A stretch of 64,000 nucleotides of DNA, from the NCBI GenBank assembly GCA_027257055.1, contig JAPVLO010000019.1:18534501-18598500 (forward strand), in the 5' to 3' direction. The stretch comes from Cephalopachus bancanus. Taxonomy: Eukaryota; Chordata; Mammalia; Primates; Tarsiidae. Made by a program: the position numbers and the translations under genes. The notes under the pieces were generated by a model that worked only from the letters and a program-made list of their open reading frames with translations, made no database searches and was not told the DNA's origin. Shown here one piece after another: positions 34,274 to 46,566 of this stretch. Numbering within the stretch: the first letter of the stretch is position 1; each line of letters opens with the position of its first letter.

Positions 34274-35336
34274 GCTGTGCTTCCTGGTGGTGCTTTTAAA
34301 TATGAGATTAAATTGTTCAAGAGGACTTTGGGTGCCCTCGGTTTCCTCTTGTTTCTGGGGATCAATTGTTTGGCCCTTCTTCTGACCCCATGAACTGCCT
34401 GACATCTCTACCATAAATCCCTTTTAGTTATTGAATTTGCTGTCTTGACGTCTATTGCTTAAATCTAGAACTCTGATGGAGGTAGTGTTTTGTAAGGAAA
34501 GGGAAACAAAACAGAGAGGCGAGCATGTGTCAGGAGAGGAAAGGACAGCACACATGTCACTTAGCCTGAAAACAAACAGCCATTTATGTACACAGAGGTA
34601 CATTAATTGCCAAAATTGAACTAATGAAAGAGACATAATTAGCCTCTGAGAGCAGAAGAAACCAAGTTGATCTCCTAATGAGGTCTGAATAGGCCTCTCA
34701 TTAGCCACATGGCTGGGGACTGACATGAGGTAACGAGCACAGAGAAAGCACAGGAAAGAACAAGCTGGAAGGCAAATGGGGACCCAGGTGCCCCTGGGTC
34801 CTGGGTCCTCCAAGGGAACTTTTCCCCAACAGGAATAGAAGTGCCATTCAAGGAAAGGAGTGGTCCAGCAACAGATGGTGGAAGGACATTTCCCATACCC
34901 CCTTCTCTTGTTCATAAATCTACTTTCCTTATGAGTTTTGTTTCTCCTCCAGATGAAGAAAGCCAGCAATTTTTCCCAGACACTGCAGCCTTTTGCCTCC
35001 CAGGGTGTGGTACCTGGGCACCACCAGCCTCAGAATCAGCTGAGCTGTGTCAGGGACCCATCCAGACTTACTTAATTGACTCTCTCGATGTGAGTCCCTG
35101 TGCTTTACTATACAACATGCCACGAAAATGTCATTAGAAAACGGTTACAAACGCTGTTAATTTGTAGCTTTATGGAAACACATGGGGAAAGTGCAATGCT
35201 TGACCCACATTAATAAATCGCTAATTTTAAATTCTCCTGTGTTATGATGTGGGAAGGGAGAAACCTAAACAAGAGATACATAGTTATACCACCTAGATAA
35301 AATGTGCTTCCATCTAAGTACAGAGGCAGCCAATTA
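34274..35336. other. Single-copy DNA with two possible conserved noncoding stretches
   Basis: No repeat is seen. Stretches 34,560-34,720 and 35,130-35,250 are AT-rich, non-repetitive and rich in ATTA cores (TACATTAATTGCC, CATAATTAGCC, CTAATGAGG, CTCATTAGCC; CTGTTAATTTG, CATTAATAAATCGCTAAT). A 181-codon minus frame (34,424-34,969) has no domain I recognise. Confidence 0.45.
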
Positions 35337-36824
35337 CAGTCTTGCTCTATGTAACCATGGACCACATATACGATGGTGGGCCCATATGACTATAATGAAG
35401 CTGAAAAATTCCCATCACCTAGTGACACTGTCATAGTCATTGTAAATAGTAGTGCAACACATCGCTCACATGGATGTGGTGACGCTAGTGTAAACAAACC
35501 TACTGCACTGCCAGATGTATACAAGTCTAGTACATACAATTATGTACAGGTCATAATGTTCAATGATGATAATAAAAGACTAGGATACTGGTTTATGTGT
35601 TCACTATACTATATATTTTATTGTTATTTTAGTGCATACTTCTATTTATTAAAAAAAAAACACTGTAGAACAGCCTCAGGCAGGCCCTTTAGGAGGTATT
35701 CCAGAAGAAGGCATTATTACCAGAGGAGAAGACAGCTCCACGCATGTTATTTCCCCTGAAGACCTTCCAATGGGACAAGATGTGAAGGTGTAAGACAGTG
35801 ACATTAATGAGCCTGACCTGTGTAGGCCTTGGCTAACATGTGATTTTGTGTCTCCATTTTTAACAAAAAGTTTAAAAAGTTAAAAAAATAAGCCGGGCTT
35901 GGTGGCTCAGTCTGTAATCCCGTGCCTTTGGGAGGCTGAGGTGAGTGGATTGCCTGAGCCTGTGGGTTCGAGACCCGCCTGGGCAGCGAGACCTCATCTC
36001 TACAATAAATCAAAAAATCAGCTGGGTGTGGTAGCGCATGCCTGTAATTCCAGCTACTTGGAAGGCTGAGGCGGAAGGATCGCCGGAGCCCAGCAGGTCG
36101 AGGCTGCGGTGGCCGGGAGTGGCCACTGCACTCCAGTCTGGGCAACAGAGTGAGACTCCAACTCAAAAAAAAAAAAAAAAAATGTCAAAAATAGAAAAGA
36201 GCTTATAGAATAATGACACAAAGAAAGAAAAGATTTTTGTACAACTACACAATGTATCTGTGTTCTAAATTAAGGGTTTAATAAGAGTATAAAAGTTATA
36301 AAATGTAGTTTATAAAGTAAAAAAGTTACAGTAAACTAAGGTCAATTTATTTTGAAGAAAAAAAATCTTTTTTTGTAGATTTACAGTCACTTAAGTGTAC
36401 AGTGTTTATAAAGACTACAGTAGTATAATGTCCTAGGCCTTCATGTTCACTCACCACTCACTCCCTGAGTCACCTAGAGCAGCTTCTGGTCTTGTAAGCA
36501 TCATTCATGGGAAGTGTACCCTATATGGATGTACCATTTTTTATCTTTATACCATATTTTATTGTAACTTTTGTTTGCTTCAATTCATTTAGGTACACAA
36601 ATGCTTCCCATTGTGTTACAGTTGCCTAAAATATTCAGTACAGTAACATGCCATACAGGTTTGTGGCCTAAGAGCAATTGGCTGCCCACCATGTATCCTA
36701 GGTGTGTAGTAGGCTATGCCATCTAGGATTGTGTAAGTACACCCTATGGTGATCACGCAATGATGAAATAACCTAACAATGCATTTCTCAGAACATATCC
36801 TCGTCATTAAGTGACACATGACTG
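35337..36824. mobile_element. Tigger-type (Tc1/mariner) DNA transposon, about 1.2 kb plus an Alu
   Basis: Inverted ends are CAGTCTTGCTCTATGTAAC at the left and a GTCATTAAGTGACACATGACTG-like end at the right, with TA at 35,335-35,336. Inside are GGTGGGCCCATATGACTATA, AAACAAACCTACTGCACTGC, CTAAGGTCAATTTATTTTG, CTAGGCCTTCATGTTCACTC and TCCTAGGTGTGTAGTAGGC, a well-known nonautonomous Tigger layout. It lacks a transposase frame; the 128-codon frame at 35,373-35,759 is an internal remnant. Confidence 0.75.
35892..36182 (+). mobile_element. Alu SINE, younger lineage-specific subfamily, inside the Tigger element
   Basis: A full dimeric Alu from GCCGGGCTTGGTGGC to an A tail of about 18 bases. It has GGGTTCGAGACCCGCC at the B box and GCGGTGGCCGGGAGTGGCCA in the right arm. 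Being nested, it is younger than the Tigger. Confidence 0.95.
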
Positions 36825-36832
36825 AACAGTTC

Positions 36833-37060
36833 TTTTTTTTTTTTTTTTTTTTTTGAGTTGGAGTCTCACTCTGTCACCCAGACTGGAGTGCAGTGGCCAC
36901 TCCCGGCCACCGCAGCCTGCTGGGCTCTGGCGATCCTTCCACCTCAGCCTTCCAAGTAGCTGGAACTACAGGCGTGCGCTACCAGGTCCAGCTAATTTTT
37001 TGATTTATTGTAGAGATGAGGTCTCGCCAAGTTGCCCAGGTGGGTCCTTTTAACCCAGCT
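36833..37060 (-). mobile_element. Alu SINE, 5'-truncated, younger subfamily
   Basis: It has a poly-T of about 22 bases, then antisense right arm (GTGCAGTGGCCACTCCCGGC) and part of the left arm, breaking off in the B-box region. Confidence 0.9.
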
Positions 37061-37214
37061 CTCTCTTTTTTTTACTTTTTCCGGACTGCTTTATTTTACA
37101 TTTTGTTAGAATGATTTGATCAACTCCACTAAGTCAAGTACTGCATTAAGGGTTCCATTCCCAGAGCCCTGCACACTTTCTGGGCACAGTGAAGTTCAAT
37201 GTGTTCACTGGCTA

Positions 37215-37430
37215 TCAATAAACTCTTTTATAGCACTCTCTTTATGCTCAGCACTATGCTAGATACTTTCCAAATATTGACTCATTTAATCCTTACAACC
37301 ACCCATTTACAGATTGAGCAAATAAAACTCAGAGAGGTTAAGGGACTTGCTCAAGATCACACAGCTAGTAAAGGATGTACCTGGTTCAAGTCTACCCTCT
37401 GCACACTGTTCACCACTACACTAACCTCAT
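37215..37430 (-). mobile_element. MIR SINE, antisense
   Basis: ATTTAATCCTTACAACCACC, CAGATTGAGCAAATAAAAC, GAGAGGTTAAGGGACTTGC and GATCACACAGCTAGTAAAGG are the reverse complement of MIR. Confidence 0.85.
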
Positions 37431-37579
37431 ACAACTTCTAGTTTCTCAAAAAGGAAGGCCCTGAAGAAGAACGACCATGTTTCTAAGTTTTAGTATAGCT
37501 CCTTGTTTTCACATTTTTGTCATTGCCTTGTTTTGCTTTGTTTTGCTTTTATTTTTGGAAGGGTTTTAGTTTGGGGAGT

Positions 37580-37718
37580 TTTTTCTTTAGACAAGGTCTC
37601 AATGTTTTTCACAGGGTAGTTTCAAATTCCTGGGCTCAAGGGATCTTCCTGCTTTGACCTCTCAAGTTCCTAAGTAACTGGAACTATAGGCATGTGCCAC
37701 CGCACCTGATTTTTCATT
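37580..37718 (-). mobile_element. Alu monomer (FLAM-like), antisense
   Basis: AGACAAGGTCTCAATG, CCTGGGCTCAAGGGATC and GCATGTGCCACCGCACCTG are the antisense of a single left Alu monomer, with no second arm. Such monomers predate dimeric Alu. Confidence 0.65.
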
Positions 37719-37799
37719 GTCTTTTATAATTAAAAGTTATATATCTCAAAATATTTAGCAAGGTATAAAGAGTCAGGAGAGCATCATTTTGAAGAACAT

Positions 37800-38003
37800 G
37801 AAACCTAGAGGAAAACTTCATGGGCTTAGATCAAGTTCCAACAGTTCCAACAGGAAGGAGTGCAGTTACCTTCCTAATGCCCAATTTACCTTATATGGCT
37901 ATTAAAATTAAACCAGTAAACACACACAAAACACTTAGAACAATGTCTGCCACCAAGGTAGCAGCAATAAATAAATGTAAGTTACTACTGTTATCTAAAT
38001 AAT
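37800..38003 (+). mobile_element. MIR SINE
   Basis: Weak 5' part, then ACACTTAGAACAATGTCTGC and AATAAATAAATGTAAGTTAC, matching the MIR 3' end. Confidence 0.6.
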
Positions 38004-38490
38004 AATCACAGAATCATGAGCCCTTCACGTTTAAAGAAACTTTAGACAACATCTATTTTCAATACAACATGACAGTGCTTAAACTTTCTGGGATCTTTTA
38101 ATAACCCTCACATTGCTTGTTGTTAAAATACAACCCACACGTAGTGGTGATAGGATTATGGCTGCGTGGTCTAAACAGGCAGATTCTGACAACAGGCTGG
38201 GATTATAGGGAGTAGCATGGCTTTTCAATCTTCTGATGTTAAAAATACAAAATACAGCTTTGTCTAAATTGTAACTAATTTTTAAAACATATACTAAAAC
38301 TAGTGTTTATAACTGAATACAGAAGTATACTTTTTTACTCTATTCACTACTTTCTGTTACTATTACAATATAATGTAACTAGCCTTCATTTACCACTGAG
38401 CGTCAAATTAGTTTACATACATATTTTTCTTGACAGTATAAAAGATATAATGTAGACATGAAAAATATGCACATTAGTTGCCACTAAGAA
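38004..38490. other. Unresolved AT-rich DNA
   Basis: No repeat or gene signal recognised. Confidence 0.35.
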
Positions 38491-38492
38491 TC

Positions 38493-38729
38493 TTTTTTTT
38501 TTTTTTTGAGTTGGAGTCTCACTCTGTCACCCAGACTGGAGTGCAGTGGCCGCTCCTGGCCACCGCAGCCTCGACCCGCTGGGCTCCAGCGATCCTTCCC
38601 CCTCAGTCTTCCGAGTAGCCGGAATTACAGGTGCGTGCTACCCCACCCAGCTGATTTTTTGATTTTTATTGTAGAGATGAGGTCTCGCTGCCCAGGCAGG
38701 TCTTGAACCCGCGGGCTCAGGCAATCCAC
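38493..38729 (-). mobile_element. Alu SINE, 5'-truncated, younger subfamily
   Basis: Poly-T, antisense right arm (GCAGTGGCCGCTCCTGGCCA) and part of the left arm with ACCCGCGGGCTCAGG. It ends at GCAATCCAC. Confidence 0.93.
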
Positions 38730-38739
38730 AATGTATAAT

Positions 38740-38975
38740 GTGGAAGCCCGTGGAGGGTTGGAAAGGAGAGAGGCTAAGGCAAGTAAAAGGCAGAATAGAA
38801 TAAATATTTTAAGAAACTTGCAAGCCAAGTGCCCAGTGTGAATGACCAATGAAGATTTTACAGAAAAGTTGCCATTTGGGGTGAGTCTTATAGGACTCTT
38901 TTGGACGCCAACAGGTGAAGATGAAGAAGTGCATTCCAGATGGAGATAGCAGGCTGTCAGAGTGTTTCCAAGGCA
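38740..38975 (-). mobile_element. L2 LINE fragment, antisense
   Basis: GTGAATGACCAATGAAG, TTGGGGTGAGTCTTATAGG and GAAGTGCATTCCAGATGGAG follow the antisense L2 3' region with much divergence. Confidence 0.4.
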
Positions 38976-39137
38976 TCTAGAATCTACCAAATAGTCTTTG
39001 CACAGATTTCTGCTACCAGCTGTCCTCTGCCTGGGCCCAGCTGGGGTTGCAACTAATTAAGGGGGCATCTTTGATGTTCCTTCTGGCCACTCTGCTCTCT
39101 TCATGGTTTAAGTTCCCATTTTTCTTCCTTCCTTAGC

Positions 39138-39144
39138 CTGGTGT

Positions 39145-39190
<46 letters not shown>

Positions 39191-39260
39191 CCCCCCCTTT
39201 CTTTCTTCTTCTCGCCTGTCTCCATTTCTTTCCTCCCTCCTCATTCTCCTCTTCCTGTCT
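39138..39260. repeat. Pyrimidine-rich CT microsatellite tract
   Basis: Two (TC)n runs split by CC, then poly-C and CTTTCTTT/CTCC-rich sequence. Confidence 0.93.
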
Positions 39261-40271
39261 CTCCCTCAGCTCACCCAACCTAGATACTTCATGACTGATA
39301 TATTTTAACAACATGGGGAAAATGTTTCCTTCCTATGAACAAGAGAGGAAAGCACTTCTCCTCCCAAATATATCTACAACTATTTGAAATGCACATAAAC
39401 TGCAAGAGTTTCTCTCAGCAGAGAAATTGGTCCCTAGCAACTAACATTTTTTCCCTTAAATTTTCATATAGCTTCAAAACTTTATGGCTATCATTATTTA
39501 CTGCAAAACAGCATTATACACCCTGAAAGAAATAGTAAAAGACATATTAGAGAGAGCAGAAAAGCTCATCCACAATCTCACCCGTGACCCTAACATACTC
39601 TCACCAGCCTAACAAAATCATTAGCAATTTTTGGATTCCTTCTCAGTTTTCATTCATATGCACTGACTTCACGTAGTTGTAATTATTAGCAAAATTTATT
39701 TCATGAGAAGCTTCTATCCCTACAAATAACACAATTTTAAGGCATTTTAGAATGAACTCAGTGTAACAAGATGATCCTGTGCGACATCAATTCAGAGACT
39801 GTTTTTTGAAACCTTGAAACACAAAAAATAGTGGCCTGAACATAGAGCTGCCTGGCCTGGACACATTGATGGCTCATATGTGTCACTATTTAGGACAGAA
39901 AAGCCTACATTTGAGAAATATGCTGCTGGGTAACTTGATGACTAATGGTATTGGAGCTCAAAACTTATGGGTGGGAGTGGGCTTCTCCTAAAAAAAAAGA
40001 GAAAAGTCAATCCTGGGGCTGGGAAAAATTAAATAGCCAGCCTTAGACGACTGTGAGGAAAAGAATTTCTCTGTTTAGGCTGGGGGTGAAGCTGGGCCAG
40101 GCCAGGCACCACACACCCTGACAACTTCAAAATGCTGCTCCTGGCCACAGGGAGGCAGGAAGTGACTGAGTGAGCACCAGCCCAGGTTAGTCCCCAAGAT
40201 GCCTTTGGACCTATGCTGTAATTATAAATGATTTTCTGTGCTTTTCTTCCTTTCTATCATCTCCAAACTTT
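39261..40271. other. Unresolved, mostly single-copy DNA
   Basis: No repeat family is named with confidence and no coding domain is visible. Confidence 0.35.
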
Positions 40272-40277
40272 ATATAC

Positions 40278-40341
<64 letters not shown>

Positions 40342-40394
40342 ATATATATATATATTGTGTGTGTATATATATATACACATATGTGTGTATATGT
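40272..40394. repeat. Compound (TA)-(TG)n-(TA)n microsatellite
   Basis: About 22 TG units flanked by TATA-rich runs, directly abutting the A tail (antisense T run) of the L1 that starts at about 40,397. Confidence 0.95.
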
Positions 40395-40396
40395 AT

Positions 40397-43345
40397 CTTT
40401 TTTTAAGATGTGGAGTACAATTAAAGATTAGGTATACAAGTGGACATTGTGAGGTTTGGGCCTCCCTTTGGCCCCCACTTTGTCTGGTTTGAGATCAGGT
40501 AACTTCTCCCCCACCCCGGCAGTATCCCACTACTGCTAATCCCTTTCTTACAGTATTATGGTAAATGCTCAGGGTCCACATATGAGTGAGATCATGTGGT
40601 ACTCAGTTCTTTGTTTCTGTGATAGATCAATGGGTATGATATACTCGAAATCCATTCAAGTTGCTGCAAAATCCACGTTTGTCCTTCTTTATGGCTGTGT
40701 AATATTCCATCGTGTATATGCACCACATTTTTTTATTCAGTTCAGTTTCAGTGGGCAGCATGGTTGATTTCATGTTTTTGCTATTGTAGATAGTGCTGCA
40801 ATAAACATAACTTTGCAGGTACCTTTTTGGTGGAATGATTTGAGTTTCTCCAGGTATACTCCCAGTAGGAGGGTCAATATCTAGTTCTTTTAGAAATTGC
40901 CCCACTGTTTTCCATATAAGTTAAACTAGTTTGCATTCTCACCTGCAGTGCAGAAGTGTTCTCTTTTCTCCACATTCTCACCAGCATCTGTTGTTTTTAA
41001 TTATGACCAATCTTACTGGGGTTAAGTGATATCTCAAAGTGGTTTGATTTGCATTTCTCTGATGATTAGTGAGGCTGAGTACTTTTTCGAGTGTCTGTTG
41101 GCTGCTCACATATCTTTTTTAGAGAAGTGTCTAGTCATGTCTTTTGCCCACTTTTTAATGGGGCTATTTGGTTTTTTTCCTTTTGGCATGTTTGAGTTCC
41201 TTGTACATCCTGGATGTTAGGTCTTTGTCAGATATACTGGTGGCAAATATTTTTTACCATTCTGTGGGTTGTGTCCCCACTCTCTTGATGGTTTCTTTTG
41301 CTTTGCAGAGGCTTTTCTATTTGATGAGGTCCCACTTGTCTATATTCTCTCTTATGGCATGGACACCTGGGGTTTTGATCAGGAATTGGTTGCCTACTCC
41401 AATTTCTGTAAGGGTGTCTCCTGTGTTTTTTAAGATTCTTATAATTTGAAGTTTTAGGTTTAGGTCTTTGATCCATGTAGAGTTTATTTTGGTGTATGGT
41501 GCTAGGTAGGAGTCCTGTTTCAATCTTCTGCATGTAGTCAGTCAGTTTTTGGAGCACCATTTGCTGAATAGGTTCTCCTCTCCCCAGTGGTTGGTGGAGG
41601 CTTTGTCGAAGATGAGTTGGTTAAGAAACTGAGGTTTTGCTTCTGGAATCTTTATCCTATTCCATTGGTCCATATGCCTATTCTTGTACCAATACCAGGC
41701 TGTTTTATTGTAGCCTTATAGTAAAGTTTAAAGTCTGGAGGTGTGATACCTCCCACTTTGTTTCTTTTGCTAAGGATTGTTTTGGCTATACATGTCGTTT
41801 ATATTTCCATACGAATTTCTGTATTGTTATTTCCAAGTATGTGAAGAATAATGCTGATAACTTAATGGGTATTGTGTTGAATCTGTAGATTCCCTTTGGT
41901 AGGATGGACATCTTAACAATGTTGATTCTTTCTATCCACGAACATGGATTATTTTTTCATTTGTTTGTGTCTTCTCAACTTATTTGAGCAGTGTTTTGTA
42001 GTTTTCATTGTAAAGGTCTTTCACTTCTCTGTTAAGAAGATATTTAGATTTTTCTTTTTCTTTTTTTTTGGTGGCGATTGTGAATGGGATTGTGCTTTTT
42101 ATTTGATTCTCTGCCTGGCTTTTTGTTGATATATAAGAATGCAACTGTCTTTTGTACATTTATTTTGTACTCTGAGACTTTGCCAAAGTCTTTTATCAGT
42201 GCAAGGAGGTTTTTGGCAGATTCTCTTGGATTTTTGAGGTATGGGATCATATCATCAGTAAAGAAGAATAACTTCTTCTTTTCCTGCTTGGATACACCTG
42301 ATTTCTTTCCCTTGCCTAATTGCTCTAGCTAGGACTTCCAACACAATGTTGAACAGGAGGGGTGAGAGTGGGCAACCTTGTCTTGTTCTGGTTTTCAGGG
42401 GAAATGCTTCCAGTTTCTGTCCATTTAGCAATAAGTTGGCTATGGGTTTATCATAGATGGCGCTTACTATTTTGAGGTATTGTCCTTCTATTCCTAGGTG
42501 TTCAAGGATTTTTATCAAGAAGGGATGCTGAATTTTATCAAAAGCTTTTTCTGCATCTAATGATATAATCATGCTGTTCCTGCTTTTACATCTGTTGATG
42601 TATTTAATTACGTTGATGGTCTTGCAGATGTTGAACCAGTCCTGTACCCCAGGGATGAAGCTTATTTGGTCATGGTGGGTGATTTTTGAAATGCGTTGTT
42701 GGATGCAATTTGCTATAATCTTGTTGAAGATTTTTGTATCTATGTTCATAAGGGATATTGGCCTGTAGCTCTCTTTTTTTGTTGGATGTTTACACTGTTT
42801 GGGTATCGGTGTGATGTTAACTTCATAAAATGATTTGGGGAGAATTCTGTCTCTCTCAATTGCCTGGAATACTTTCAGTAGGATTGATATAAACTCCTTC
42901 TTTGTATGTTTCATAGAATTCTACTGGAAAGCTGTCTGGTCCAGGGCTTTTTATTTACTTATTTATTTAAGGTAGTTTTCTTATGAAGAAGTCAATTTCC
43001 TGGATTGTTATTGGTCTATTAGTGTCTCAATGTCTTTTTATTTCTACCTTGCAAGGTTGTGTGATGTCAGAAAGTCCTTTATTTCTTTTAGATTATCAAG
43101 TTTGTTTCTATACAGCCGCACATAGTAGTCTCTGATAATCTTTTGTATTTCTTAGGGGTCGGTTGTAATTTGATCTTTTGCATTTCTGATTGTGTTTATT
43201 TGGACTTTTTCTTTCTTTTCCTTGGTCATTCTGGCTAGGGCCCATCAATCTTGCTTATTCTTTTAAGAACCAGCTTTTTGTTTTGTTGATTTTTTTAATG
43301 ATATTTTTATCTTCTATGTTCCATATTTGGATCCCTAAAGTTTTA
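40397..43345 (-). mobile_element. Lineage-specific L1, 5'-truncated, ORF2 antisense
   Basis: Read on the minus strand, it holds most of ORF2 from about the middle of the endonuclease/RT junction to the 3' UTR. Positions 42,914-42,255 form an open 219-codon frame covering the reverse transcriptase fingers and palm, with [18 protein letters not shown] and [20 protein letters not shown] motifs. The frame breaks before the catalytic FADD box. The 3' UTR near 40,560-40,400 matches that of the L1 at 46-52 kb, so both are the same family. It is not anthropoid L1PA in its 3' UTR as far as I can tell. Confidence 0.88.
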
Positions 43346-43375
43346 TAAAGACACTTAAAAATTGCAGTCTGATCT

Positions 43376-43765
43376 TTGTTATCCAAATTAGTTTCCTACA
43401 GCTGCTGGAACAAATTACCACAGACTTGGCTCAAAACAACAGAAATTTGTTCCCTCACAGTTCTGAAGACCAAAAGTCTAAAATCAAGGTGTCAACGGGA
43501 TTATGCTGCTTACAAAGACTCAGAGAAGAATCTTTCCTTACATCTTCTGGAACTTCTTTCTGGATTGTGACTACCTCACTCCAATCCGCTTCTGTCTTCA
43601 CATGGCCTCCTCTGAGCCTGTGTCTTCTCTCTTATAAGAACACCTGTCAATGAATTTAGGGTATACCCTGTTAATCTACGATTATCTCATCTCAAGATAC
43701 TTAACTTAGTTACTTTGCCAAGACCCTTTTTCCAAAGAAGGTCACATTCACAGGTTCCAGTTGAC
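43376..43765 (-). mobile_element. MLT1-type MaLR solo LTR, antisense
   Basis: ATTAGTTTCCTACAGCTGC, TCACAGTTCTGAAGACCAAA, GTCTTCACATGGCCTCC, TCTCTCTTATAAGAACACC and AAAGAAGGTCACATTCACAG are the reverse complement of an MLT1 LTR in order. Confidence 0.75.
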
Positions 43766-43769
43766 ATGT

Positions 43770-43812
43770 TTTTGTTTTGGTTTTGGTTTGGTTTTGATTT
43801 GTTGTTTTAGGT
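43770..43812. repeat. (TTTTGG)n-like short repeat
   Basis: Imperfect TTTTGG/TTTGG units. Confidence 0.85.
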
Positions 43813-45775
43813 GAGATTATTCGACCTGCTACAATTGTGGTATAGACAATTAAAAACAGAAACTGTATCACCCTTGAAACAAAGTGGACCAGTGGAGAGT
43901 GGTGTTCCCACCCCTACTGTCAGAGTTATGGAGCAGCAGCCCCAGTAGGGGACAGCTGCGCACAGCGAAGGTCTTATAAGGGATGGAATCCCAGGACTCA
44001 GGAAACTGGTAATATCTTAGGAGTATCTGTCTCCGATGGTGATGGACAGCCACTTGGAGGTTCTGGTGCTGATTCTGTTCCCTTTCAAGATGGTGAAACA
44101 GTAGGACAGAGGGCTTCCTCTCCTAAGACCAACCTGGGGGAGTTCCAGAGGAGAAACAGGGCACAAGGCAGCCAAACAGGGCTGTGGGGGAGGAGGAAGT
44201 AGCAACCGCCTTGGTAAAGTTCTCCTCCTCATCACTCTGGGATAAATAGTGCAGGACTCCACAGCTGGGAGGACTCAGGCTCTGAATTCATCATCTTCAA
44301 GAACCAAGTGAGGGCAGCCCAGAGGTCTTGTGCAGCATTAAGAAAAACAGATAGAACTAACTAAAACCAGGAAGTCCCTTCCATCTACTCTCCCTCCCCA
44401 TTTAAGCCCTCAAGAGCAGATGAGTTAGAATATAAAGAATGCTACCTCCTAGTGCAGCTTCTCCCCAAAGTGGGGACAGAATAAGATGAGGGTGTGACTT
44501 GACAAGTTACCCTGGAGGTGGAGGTGTGACTTGGGTTCTCTATTGCCTGGACACTCCATCCAAGGGCTCATGTTCTCCATCTACTCTAAGTGGACTCAGA
44601 TGTATGAGGATCTAGTCTCCCACATACTCATTCCCTGACAAAATACCCAATATCTCGAGGTGGAGGGTAGGGAGGAGACACATATGCCAAAATAAAAACA
44701 CATTTGAAGGGTACAACTGCTTCAAAAGAAAATCAGTATGTTGGGTTATTGTGTGCTCTAGAGGTAGAATAGTTAGAAGAGAAAGACCAATCATTTAAAA
44801 TTAGTCTAAAAACTTTAAAAGAGCTTCCAAAGAATAATTTTCCAAAGATAAAAATATGACTTTCATACAAATTATAGTGAACCCACATTCTAACTCTGGT
44901 TCTTTTTAAAGCTCAATAAATTTTTAAGAATGGTGAAGTTGGTTCAAATGAAAATTTGAAACATGGGAGCATATATAGTCCATGAAAGAAAGACTACTAG
45001 AATATGACTGCAAAATCAGACACAAAATGGATTTATGTCTTGCAGAGCAAAGGAAAAAAAAAAACCCTACAACCTTTTAAGGTATCTTGGTCTACCTGAT
45101 GGGAACTAGTTTGTATGTATCAATTATCAACAAATTAACCTGCAGCTTCACACAGTATGGGTTCTAAGCAGTTATAAATTGTTAAGTCAAAAGTAATTAT
45201 CCTAGAGAGTTAGATAATCCTTGAATGGAACTGGACAATGCTCCAGTATGACATTAACAGGACTTTCACTTTTTCTTTGCCTTAGTTCCAAGTTTTGCAC
45301 AATTTTTCTTAAGAGAAATAAAAGAATGCATTTAGCAATATGAAACAGGAATAAGAAAATATAAAAATAGCAAAACATAAATCTTTGCCACAAACTATGT
45401 AAATGTTGTCAAAAACCAGAAAAGATTGGATAGCAGAAGAAATTCAGCTAAGAAAGGAATTTTTGATTTGGAAGACCAGACTGAGGGAGTCTCTCAAAAC
45501 ACAGAATGAAAAGGCAAATTAATAAAAATAAAAGTTAGGAAAAATGGAGAACACAAAGTAAAGTGCTGTTATTTAGATTAAAAAGATGTGCCCAAAGTGT
45601 GATAAACAGATAGGAAGGAGAAAATGTTTTAATGTTTGAATAGTGGAGATGTATTTGTGGAATTAAAAAAAAATCTCAGGTAGAAAAAAGAAATCATAAC
45701 TTGCCAGGGAAAAAAGGAAAAACCCACATTCAAGCATACTATAAAGAAATGTAGTTGGATTTACAGGAATGACCT
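43813..45775. other. Single-copy DNA, no gene recognised
   Basis: About 2 kb without recognised repeats. Frames are short and without domains. Confidence 0.4.
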
Positions 45776-46185
45776 CAGAGAGAGTTTTGTTTTGGGGGGG
45801 GTTGTCTGTTTGTTTGCTCATTTTTTGATTTTTGTTTTAGTTTTTTTCTCTCTCTTTCTGTTTTTGATTATGTTTTCATATTTGCTTTGTTTCTGTTATT
45901 TTATTGCTTGTTTTTAAGACTTTCTGTTTGTGTACTTGGATTTTTGAGGGAGAGTACATCAGTAAGGGGTTTTGTCAGTTTCTGTATTGGTATGATTGTG
46001 TGTATGCTTTAATTTTGTTATCTTTTCTGTCTTTGTTTGTGTCTCCTTTCATTTGTTAGTTGGTATGCCTGTTTGTTTTCCCTCTTCTTCTTCTCTCTCT
46101 CTCCACTTTCCACTCACCCCCCCTTCTTCCTTTTTCCATTATTTTCCTTTTCCTTGCCTCATTTTGCTTTCAGGGGGCAAACCTA
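45776..46185 (+). other. T-rich tract, possibly the 5' UTR of the following L1
   Basis: Long runs of TTTTG, TTTC and CTTTT units lead straight into L1 sequence. The limit of the element was not found, because no target duplication could be matched to the 3' side. Confidence 0.35.
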
Positions 46186-46566
46186 TATCCTCACTGCATG
46201 GACAGATTGCAAGGCAGTAGGAAGCAGGTTCTAGAGGGCCCACACACCTGTCAATGGATACTGGAATCTGCAGATAGTTTCCGAATCACAGTTGCCCCTC
46301 AATTAAATCTCAAAACTGCAAAAAATACAGCATCCCACCACAGCCCAGCTTCAGAATTGAACAAAGCCAGAGGATCCACATAAGGAAGAATAGAAGATTG
46401 AGCAAGCAGAAGTAAAACTACCCACCCCCTATCCCTGAACAGCAGAAGTAAAGAAGAGGGGGGGAAATGAGGGAGGAAAATCTACACAAATGAAAAAAAA
46501 GTGGGTCTCACACAGACCCCTGGGAGGTCTGCCACTGAGAATACAGACTTCAGAATGCAAACAATG

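Noticed and set aside
34424..34969. 181-codon minus-strand frame in single-copy DNA
   Set aside because: The composition is irregular, there are no motifs, no splice context, and a second frame overlaps on the same strand. Orthologous conservation would be needed to revive it.
40228..40492. Cys/Val-rich frames
   Set aside because: They translate the TG microsatellite.
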